21,024 bases of DNA from JASBSR01 sp963847575 (GTDB lineage: Bacteria; Pseudomonadota; Gammaproteobacteria; SZUA-229). This document shows positions 15,429-21,024 of the stretch, piece after piece. The notes under the pieces are model-generated. The model worked only from the letters and a program-made list of their open reading frames with translations, did not search any database and was not told where the DNA came from. Numbering within the stretch: the first letter of the stretch is position 1; each line of letters opens with the position of its first letter. The translations under genes were made by a program, and so were the position numbers. The stretch spans positions 1 to 21,024 of the forward strand of contig CAWKAL010000112.1 in NCBI GenBank assembly GCA_963847575.1. The letters are read 5' to 3'.

Positions 15429-16454
15429 ATGCTGGCAAAACTATTCCAGCGATTTAGCCGCTCACCGGCTGAGCACGCTATGCCGTCCGTATCGCCTGCA
15501 GACAAGCCGGTGGAGTCGCAGGATCACCATGTCGATGCTGATGACGGGCATGAAATATGTCGAGAAATAGAGCAGTCATTTACCGGGCTATTGCTCGGGG
15601 TGCATTCGCTTGACGACTGCCCACTGAGCCCGTTTGAAAAATCATACCTGGCCTCGGCTAAAAAAATATACCTGGGCGATGATATGCCGGAAGCACTGTT
15701 ACCAAGATTGCCCATGGTGGTACCAAGAGCCATGCAGGCCCTGCGTGAAAGTAATACAGATGCTGCTGCGCTGGCCAAGATATTGTCGAGCGATATTGTA
15801 CTGGTCGCAGACCTGATTCGGTTGTCCAATAGCGCATTTTATGCACGGGGCAAGAACCTGAGTTCGATAGAGGATGCTATCGTCAATATCGGTTACAAGG
15901 GTATTCGCCAGCTGGTCATCGGTGCTGCGATGAAACCGATTTTGAGCGCCACGGTGGGACACCTGATCAAGAATTCCAGTCGCTACCTGTGGGACATGAG
16001 TATGCGCGCAGGTCTGTTGAGCGATGCCGCGGCAGGAAAAATGAATGAAAACCGTTTCCATGCATACCTCGCCTGTATGACGGCACACACGGGCATGGTG
16101 GTGCTGATACAGCACCTTGATCATTTTTTTGATGGCCGCGAAGTGCCACGTAGCCGGGCATTTATTGATGCACTTAATCGTTTCGCTGCTGAAGTGACTA
16201 TGCGAGTCAGTCAACAATGGGAATTGCCGGAAGCAGTCATCAACGCACAGCGGGAGCAGTTTACAGAAGAGAGCCCCTACACCATGTCGCCACTGGGGAA
16301 GATCACGCGTTACTCCGGAAAATTGATCAAGATACGCACGCTGAAGGCTAATGGCCAGCTGCCGGCAACGGCGGAATTTGATTCACTTAGAATGAACGGC
16401 AGGATGGAAGAAGTGTATGCGCAACTCGCAGAGGCGCACATGAGTATCGCCTAG
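15429..16454 (+). CDS. HDOD-domain protein (possible signalling or regulatory protein)
   Basis: This 341-residue protein has the HDOD domain from about residue 90 to 290, with LPRLPMVVPRAMQAL, then RLSNSAFYAR at 131-140 and IEDAIVNIGYKGIRQLV at 147-163. HDOD domains look like HD phosphohydrolases but usually lack the metal-binding HD pair. I do not see one here, so an enzyme role is unlikely. Known HDOD proteins take part in signalling and stress pathways as protein-interaction modules. The N-terminal 45 residues are low-complexity and acidic (DHHVDADDGHE). No receiver or kinase domain is attached. It faces rsd across a palindromic terminator. Confidence 0.85.
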   Translation: MLAKLFQRFSRSPAEHAMPSVSPADKPVESQDHHVDADDGHEICREIEQSFTGLLLGVHSLDDCPLSPFEKSYLASAKKIYLGDDMPEALLPRLPMVVPRAMQALRESNTDAAALAKILSSDIVLVADLIRLSNSAFYARGKNLSSIEDAIVNIGYKGIRQLVIGAAMKPILSATVGHLIKNSSRYLWDMSMRAGLLSDAAAGKMNENRFHAYLACMTAHTGMVVLIQHLDHFFDGREVPRSRAFIDALNRFAAEVTMRVSQQWELPEAVINAQREQFTEESPYTMSPLGKITRYSGKLIKIRTLKANGQLPATAEFDSLRMNGRMEEVYAQLAEAHMSIA

Positions 16455-16507
16455 CTGCCAGTCATGGCCTTGCCTGTCAGGGCGCTTTCTTTAATGGTAT
16501 ACAAAGT

Positions 16508-16545
16508 AACGGCCTGCATGTTTATGCATAAACATGCAGGCCGTT
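16508..16545. terminator. 38-bp perfect palindrome between convergent genes, bidirectional terminator
   Basis: Positions 16508-16545 read the same on both strands, with the centre between 16526 and 16527. The arms start AACGGCCTGCATGTTTATG. It lies 53 bases after the HDOD stop and 25 bases before the rsd stop, the right place for a shared terminator. T-rich runs after it are short (GTTTGTGTG on plus, GTTACTTTG on minus). The remainder of 16455-16570 shows nothing else. Confidence 0.75.
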
Positions 16546-16570
16546 TGTGTGTACAACAATGGCAATTCAA

Positions 16571-17077
16571 TTATGCATTGATGGTGCTATCGTTGGCCGC
16601 GGATTTGACTGCAGATGCAGTCAACAGGGTGTTGATAAACTGGTCTTCGAGGTCGATACGGGTTGCCAGTTCTTCGCCCAGCCTGGCCAGGTGCTGGGGC
16701 AGTTTTTTCAATGTATTCGGATCGAAATCTTTCGAGGTGTCATACAGGTCATTGAATCCGATCGCGATTTGCGTCGTCTGCGTAATCCTGGGAAAAAGGC
16801 TGTTGGCAAGGCTGATAATTTCGGTACGGCGCTCGTCACCATCTTCGATACGGCGGTATATTTCAAAATGGCCGGTGGCCAGGTAATCAACCAGTTCCTG
16901 GCAAAATTCCTGCAACTGGTCAAGGATCGCTTCTGATTCAGTGTCCACCTGGTCCACCTGGCTGACCAGGCTGTAGTACTGTGACAACACGTTATTACGT
17001 TCTGCAATTAGCTGCTTAATTTCTTTGCGCGTGCGCGCGCGGCGTTCGTGTGGCGGCGTCTGGGTCGCACTGTTCAT
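16571..17077 (-). CDS. rsd: Rsd/AlgQ family sigma-70-binding regulator
   Basis: Rsd binds the housekeeping sigma factor RpoD in stationary phase and frees core polymerase for other sigmas. In Pseudomonas the homolog AlgQ also affects alginate genes. The 168-residue protein matches the family block at 58-74 (FCQELVDYLATGHFEIY; E. coli has FCQSLVDYLSAGHFSIY) and the C-terminal LEDQFI stretch. The N-terminal 20 or so residues are basic and polar. I set the start at ATG 17077, with GGGAG 6 bases upstream. The frame is open 9 codons further, but that ATG has no such site. It faces the HDOD gene. The 590-base region upstream presumably contains its promoter. Confidence 0.88.
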   Translation of the reverse strand: MNSATQTPPHERRARTRKEIKQLIAERNNVLSQYYSLVSQVDQVDTESEAILDQLQEFCQELVDYLATGHFEIYRRIEDGDERRTEIISLANSLFPRITQTTQIAIGFNDLYDTSKDFDPNTLKKLPQHLARLGEELATRIDLEDQFINTLLTASAVKSAANDSTINA

Positions 17078-17083
17078 GGGTCT

Positions 17084-17088
17084 CTCCC
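17084..17088 (-). promoter_or_regulatory. Ribosome binding site that sets the rsd start
   Basis: The minus strand reads GGGAG 6 bases before ATG 17077. This favours the shorter protein over the in-frame ATG at 17104. Confidence 0.65.
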
Positions 17089-17665
17089 GTAGATTAAGTC
17101 TCACATGCTGGCAGTGTGTGTCGCACCTTCCAGTCTATTTTTATTTTCTGTGCCTATGTTTACCCGCAAGAAACGGGTAAATCAAGTCTTGCGTAAGTGT
17201 ACATTATTATGACAGTAAGTATAGTGAAGCAGGCGATTTTTTGTGTATTGAATCAACAATGTAATCTAACTTTATGATATCGAAGTATTTCCTGGTTTCA
17301 AATCCTCGAGGTGATTTTAACTATTACGTGTTTGTATTTGATAATCTGAAGAGAATATTTCACATAAATTTACGATTGACTGGCCAGGGTGCAGTGCCTG
17401 TCGGGTGATTACCTCGACGCAGCTTGATACAGTCACCAGGATAATCATCACGGAAAATCCGTTCGTTTGTCGGTACACTGCTATTGACTCGTACGCAATC
17501 CGATTGCAGCGAAGATATGAATACGCCTTACTCAATACATCGCGGCAGGGTTCGGTCCGCATGCTGCACTGCTCGACTGGCTGATACAGATCATCACCGG
17601 GTGGTCGGGATATATTGCATACTGCATCTGTCGTATTATGAAACAATCTCTGGAGGTAACCTGTT
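17089..17665. other. Gene-poor AT-rich region upstream of rsd and the DsrE gene
   Basis: About 580 bases between two divergent genes. Frames here, including one on the minus strand from 17646 to 17317, start with poor codons, have no ribosome site and match nothing I know. Visible elements are the hairpin at 17159-17181, a TTGACT at 17484 without a clear -10, and TATTAT at 17634-17639 just before the DsrE gene. It could hold regulatory sites or a small RNA, but none is shown directly. Confidence 0.5.
17159..17181. promoter_or_regulatory. 8-bp inverted repeat upstream of rsd (possible operator or leader hairpin)
   Basis: TTTACCCG (17159-17166) and CGGGTAAA (17174-17181) form a perfect 8-bp stem with a 7-base loop, about 80 bases before the rsd start. 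On the minus strand TTGATT (partly overlapping the stem) stands 17 bases from TAAACA, a weak sigma-70-like pair. The repeat could be an operator or a hairpin in the rsd leader. Confidence 0.35.
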
Positions 17666-18142
17666 ATGTCATCACCGAATCGTCTAAGACGTGCACTACT
17701 ATCTTTCGCCAGTCTTGGCGGTATCGGTTTGCTCGCAAATAAGGCCCAGGCGCATCATACCGACACCCACTTTGAAGATGCCTCGAAGCACAAAGTGGTT
17801 TACCAGTGTAACAAGGGCGATAACGAGTATTACGGCCACATCCTGTTCTCGGTCGGGGAAATGCTGCGCCAGTACGGTGATGATGTCGAGCTGGTGGTGA
17901 CTGCGTTCGGTGCGGGATTGCACCTGCTCGGCAAGCATCCGGGACGGCCGGTCGACCCGATACACCAGGACAGGGTGCGATCACTGATCAGTTACGGCGT
18001 CAGTTTTCACGCCTGCGGTAATACCATGAAGACCCTCGGCTGGACCGAGCGGGATTTACACGATGATGTCAAAGTCGTGCAAATCGGTGCGAATGACCTG
18101 ATGCAGCTACAGGAACAGGGATTTAGCTACATTAGCTGGTAG
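17666..18142 (+). CDS. Exported DsrE-family protein
   Basis: This 158-residue protein has the DsrE/F-like fold signature (COG1416-type): an N-terminal strand with VVYQCNKGD, then ELVVTAFGAGLHLL, and the conserved cysteine block ACGNTM (C117), followed by GWTERDL and the ending LMQLQEQGFSYISW. In related DsrE proteins, cysteines serve sulfur transfer or redox chemistry. A second cysteine is C48. The first 29 residues look like a signal peptide with an RR pair and a hydrophobic run, possibly Tat-dependent, with cleavage after AQA. The mature protein would be periplasmic. The start has GGAGG 9 bases upstream. Neighbours are a Sel1 protein and the TolC/RND genes, 76 bases downstream. The function is unknown. 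Confidence 0.85.
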   Translation: MSSPNRLRRALLSFASLGGIGLLANKAQAHHTDTHFEDASKHKVVYQCNKGDNEYYGHILFSVGEMLRQYGDDVELVVTAFGAGLHLLGKHPGRPVDPIHQDRVRSLISYGVSFHACGNTMKTLGWTERDLHDDVKVVQIGANDLMQLQEQGFSYISW

Positions 18143-18218
18143 TCCCCTGATTCCACATTGTTTTTTCTGGCGCCATATCTGATATATTAGCGTTCCCTGA
18201 ATATCCCGGAAGACTGCG

Positions 18219-18545
18219 TTGCACCATCGAACCGATTTCCTGAGTGATCTTGTGCTGTTACGCAACGATCCGAGCGTGGTGGTGTCCGTGCGTGCCGAGG
18301 CACTGAAGGGCAATCCACACGCGCAATATGCCATGGGCCTGATCTATGCCGAAGGTCGCGGGGTATCACTCGACCGGGCCGAATCCTATGCCTGGCTGAC
18401 ACTGGCGGTGATGCAGGGTGACCGCGAAGCAGAAGTGCTGCGCAGTATTGTCGGTGTTGAGCTTGACGATAATGAATTCAACCAGGGAAAGCGCCTCGCC
18501 GGTGAACTTGCCCGACAAATTGAAACTAATCAAGATGCACATTAA
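18219..18545 (+). CDS. Small Sel1-repeat protein
   Basis: This 108-residue protein has one clear Sel1-like repeat unit (AQYAMGLIYAEGRGVSLDRAESYAWLTLA, shown here in parts: AQYAMGLIYAEGRGV then DRAESYAW) and a partial one before it. Sel1 repeats bind other proteins. No signal peptide is seen, so it is probably cytoplasmic. The start is the TTG at 18219, with GGAAG 6 bases upstream; no ATG exists in the frame before the repeat. Its last 11 bases overlap the TolC-family gene, which suggests co-translation. Confidence in the gene is good; its role in the efflux cluster is a guess. Confidence 0.72.
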   Translation: MHHRTDFLSDLVLLRNDPSVVVSVRAEALKGNPHAQYAMGLIYAEGRGVSLDRAESYAWLTLAVMQGDREAEVLRSIVGVELDDNEFNQGKRLAGELARQIETNQDAH

Positions 18546-20004
18546 TCGACCCCTGCTCGCGGGCCTGCTGCTGTGTTTACCACTGTATCAGGTCGATGCA
18601 GCACCGATGGCTTACGCAGAAGTGTTGCAACGCGTAGTCGAACATTATCCTTCGCTTAAAACCGCCGCGATCCAGGTTGAGCGCGCGAGCCAGAACAGCA
18701 AAAAGCTTGCAAGCCAGCTCGGCTGGCAGTTGCAGGCCGACGGCGGGATTGCGCGCAATGTTTCAATCCTGGGGACCGAAGTCGATGTGCTCGATGCCAG
18801 TGCCAGCCTGGCGCGCAAGCTTGAATCCGGCGGAACCGTGGGCATCGAAACCTCGGTGTCGCGTGAAGACAATGCCGCGGTATTCAGCCCGGCCTTACCC
18901 AATCCTTCGACTTCGACCAGCGTCGATTTAAGTTATCGGCATCCACTGGGGCAGGGCGCGGGCAATCCTGAATACGAGGAAGGCCTGAAGAGTGCGCAGG
19001 CCCAGTACCTGCAAACCCAATCCGAAAGTTTTGCACTGTACGACCAGATCGCGACCCAGCTAATCGAACTCTATGCCGGCGCCGCCACCATACACGCGCG
19101 GCTGGAAAATATATCCAGCGCCATCGAGCGTTCAAAACGCCGGCAGCGCTATATCAAAGACCGTGCCGGGCTGGGTTTGTCCGAAGACAAGGATTTGTTG
19201 CAGGTGGATGCGCAGATCAAATCGCAACAGGCGGAGTATCGTGGGCTGCAAATGCAGTGGCAACAACAGCAGGTCGCGCTCAATCGTTTGATGGGGCTGG
19301 CATGGGACACCGAGTTTGAACCTGAGTATCAACTTCAGCGGCAGGCATCGGCACGGGCGTTCGAAACCGTACTCGAGCAGGCGCAGTCACATAATCCTGA
19401 TCTGAAACGTGTCAATGCACGCATCGAGCTTGCCGACAGCGCTATTCGCAGTCGTCGTGATCAACGCGAGGATAATCTCGACCTGGTGATGTTTGTCGGT
19501 AACCGTACCCAGCAGGGTGATACCGCGCTGGGTAAATCCGATGAATCAGTTGTGGTTGGCGGTGTGCGTCTCGAATATGCCCATGGGTTTGACAAGAGTG
19601 CGCAGGATACCGAGCTCTACCAGGCACAGTTAGACCGCAGTGCTGCGTTGCAGGACAAACGCCAGCTGCTGGAAGACCTGCAGTATGATATTTCAAGTTT
19701 GCTGGCGCAGATCAGCGCCGGCGAGTCTGCGCTGACAGCGTACGAAAACAGTGTCAAAAGCGAACGCGCAAAACTCAATGAAGCCGAGCAGCGTTATCGT
19801 TCGGGACGTACCGATACCGATCAGCTGATTCAGTTTGAAACCCAGTTGTCCTCGGCCGAGCTTGCATTTGTATTGCAGCGCGTAGAACTGATGCGGCGGC
19901 GTTATTCGCTGAGCCTGCTCAGCGGTGAAGTCTGGCAGCAGATACGGCTGCCCGAGTACAGTGACTTTCTGCAGGGTACAGACGCAAGCGGTGAGCAGGA
20001 ATGA
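18535..20004 (+). CDS. TolC-family outer-membrane efflux protein
   Basis: TolC-like proteins form the outer-membrane channel of tripartite efflux systems. The 489-residue protein starts at ATG 18535, with a signal peptide (RPLLAGLLLCLPLYQVDA) likely cut after residue 22. The start further upstream at 18418 lies inside the Sel1 gene and is not used. Long helical stretches rich in Gln, Glu and Ala follow, in two halves that fit the repeated outer-membrane efflux protein (OEP) layout. The second half holds SERAKLNEAEQRYRSGR, then QLIQFETQLSSAELAF, which are typical. It overlaps the preceding Sel1 gene by 11 bases and the RND gene by 4 bases (ATGA). No lipobox is seen. Confidence 0.9.
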   Translation: MHINRPLLAGLLLCLPLYQVDAAPMAYAEVLQRVVEHYPSLKTAAIQVERASQNSKKLASQLGWQLQADGGIARNVSILGTEVDVLDASASLARKLESGGTVGIETSVSREDNAAVFSPALPNPSTSTSVDLSYRHPLGQGAGNPEYEEGLKSAQAQYLQTQSESFALYDQIATQLIELYAGAATIHARLENISSAIERSKRRQRYIKDRAGLGLSEDKDLLQVDAQIKSQQAEYRGLQMQWQQQQVALNRLMGLAWDTEFEPEYQLQRQASARAFETVLEQAQSHNPDLKRVNARIELADSAIRSRRDQREDNLDLVMFVGNRTQQGDTALGKSDESVVVGGVRLEYAHGFDKSAQDTELYQAQLDRSAALQDKRQLLEDLQYDISSLLAQISAGESALTAYENSVKSERAKLNEAEQRYRSGRTDTDQLIQFETQLSSAELAFVLQRVELMRRRYSLSLLSGEVWQQIRLPEYSDFLQGTDASGEQE

Positions 20005-21024
20005 CGGCCTTGTTGCGTTTTCTCGTCACCCGGGGGCTGGTCGTCAACCTGGTGTCTATTTTCCTGTTCATACTCGGGCTGGTCACTTCGATCATGTTTA
20101 TCCAGATCGAGGCATTTCCCAATGTCAATCTCGACCGGATTCAGATTGATGTGGTGTACCCGGGCGCATCGCCGCAGGAAGTTGAACAGTTAATTATTAC
20201 CCCGATCGAGCAGGAGCTGCGCGCCCTCAACGGCATCGATGAAATGATATCGATGTCATTTCCGGGATCGGGTCGTATCGGCATGGAAGTCGATCCCAAT
20301 GCAAACAACCGCGAAAAACTTTCCAACGAAATATCACTGGCGGTTGATCGCGCAAAACTGCCGACCGATTTACCGAATGATCCGTTTGTCACTGAAATTG
20401 ACGGCGCCGTGTTTCCGGTGATTCGCCTCGCCGTATCCGCACCCATCTCGGAACTTGAACTCAAACGCCTCGGTGATGACATCAAGGACGACCTGCTCGG
20501 TCTCAGCGGCGTCGCGCGCGTCACCGTGCAGGGCAATCGCAAGGCAGAATATCGCGTCACGCTGAATCCCGAGGCAATGCAGCGCGAGCGAATCTCGGTC
20601 AGCGAGATTACCGCGGCGATCAAGGGCTGGAACCTGAATGCGCCCGGTGGCGATATCGAATCCGACGAGGGTCAGAAGTCGGTGCGCGTGGTGGGTGAAT
20701 TCAGTGACGCGGAAGATGCCGGCAGTCTTATACTGCGTGCCAATGAACGCGGTAACGCGCTGCATTTGCGCGATGTTGCCACGGTTATCGAAGCGCTCGA
20801 AGTGCCACGAACCCTGTTTGATGTCGAAGGTCAGTCAGCCTTGTCGATGCTGGTGTTAAAACGTTCCGACGCAGACATTATCAAGACAGTTGATGCGATT
20901 CGTGAATACAGCGCCACCGTCCCGGAGCGATACGGTGAGAACGTCGTCATCAAGGACTTCCAGGATTTCTCGCGCTTTGCACGCATCCGCCTGGGCGTAG
21001 ACATGAGTCGTCAGCGTACACGCA
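20001..21024 (+). CDS. RND-family efflux transporter, inner-membrane subunit (partial, 5' end)
   Basis: The frame opens at ATG 20001, overlapping the TolC stop as ATGA, and remains open to the window edge, giving about 341 residues of a protein that normally has about 1,000. The first transmembrane helix is at about 12-30. The family block VVYPGASPQEVEQ is at 51-63, and ITPIEQEL follows. Periplasmic porter segments follow, with LSGVARVTVQGN and the ending DFQDFSRFARIRLGV just before the expected second helix. The protein resembles HAE1-type proton-driven pumps. No periplasmic adaptor gene lies between it and the TolC gene, so it may be downstream. The last nine or so codons (DMSRQRTR) do not look like the usual sequence here. 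Confidence 0.9.
   Translation, partial: MTALLRFLVTRGLVVNLVSIFLFILGLVTSIMFIQIEAFPNVNLDRIQIDVVYPGASPQEVEQLIITPIEQELRALNGIDEMISMSFPGSGRIGMEVDPNANNREKLSNEISLAVDRAKLPTDLPNDPFVTEIDGAVFPVIRLAVSAPISELELKRLGDDIKDDLLGLSGVARVTVQGNRKAEYRVTLNPEAMQRERISVSEITAAIKGWNLNAPGGDIESDEGQKSVRVVGEFSDAEDAGSLILRANERGNALHLRDVATVIEALEVPRTLFDVEGQSALSMLVLKRSDADIIKTVDAIREYSATVPERYGENVVIKDFQDFSRFARIRLGVDMSRQRTR

Noticed and set aside
17317..17646. Minus-strand ORF of 109 codons in the rsd-DsrE gap
   Set aside because: It starts with TTG, has no ribosome site and shows no family pattern.
1..21024. CRISPR array, tRNA, rRNA, transposase, phage or toxin-antitoxin genes
   Set aside because: I read through both strands and saw no regular spacer pattern, no RNA gene and no mobile-element protein.

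Overview
The window looks like chromosomal DNA from a gammaproteobacterium. The evidence is gene order as well as protein similarity. nudJ-mnmA-hflD runs in the same order as in Escherichia coli, and comEC-(exbB-exbD)-msbA-lpxK-ycaR-kdsB follows the usual gammaproteobacterial order. A bipartite RlmL/RlmK methyltransferase gene and an Rsd-type sigma-70 binding protein fit the same group. I cannot name a genus. No phage, transposase, CRISPR, tRNA or rRNA genes were seen.

Layout. 1-680: the tail of an unknown gene and a PlsC-like acyltransferase. 733-960: a nested inverted repeat built from CGCAGAG and CGCAAAG units. 976-4836 (minus strand): a compact operon DUF2062-nudJ-mnmA-hflD (transcribed leftward), a strong 23-bp inverted repeat, then an exported Sel1-repeat/coiled-coil protein where purB would sit in E. 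coli. 5029-12421 (plus strand): DNA uptake channel ComEC, proton channel pair ExbB/ExbD, then lipid A and Kdo genes msbA, lpxK, ycaR, kdsB, many with overlapping stop/start codons. 12466-14677: rlmKL, broken by one extra base. 14692-15121 (minus): a tautomerase gene, also broken by one extra base. 15429-17077: an HDOD-domain gene facing rsd, with a 38-bp perfect palindrome between them. 17078-17665: a gene-poor, AT-rich stretch. 17666-21024: an exported DsrE-like protein, a small Sel1 protein, a TolC-family outer-membrane protein and an RND pump gene that runs off the window.

How the genes work together. LpxK makes lipid A, MsbA flips it across the inner membrane, and KdsB activates Kdo for attachment. 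ExbB/ExbD lie inside this cluster and could supply proton-motive force to an envelope process. MnmA and RlmKL act on the translation machinery. The last block is an efflux module whose periplasmic adaptor is not in view.

Most of the window is conserved housekeeping DNA. I did not find a convincing new biological system. The points most worth a second look are the nested repeat at 733-960, the two single-base frameshifts within 1.3 kb, the structured comEC-exbB spacer, and the exported DsrE protein beside the TolC/RND genes.
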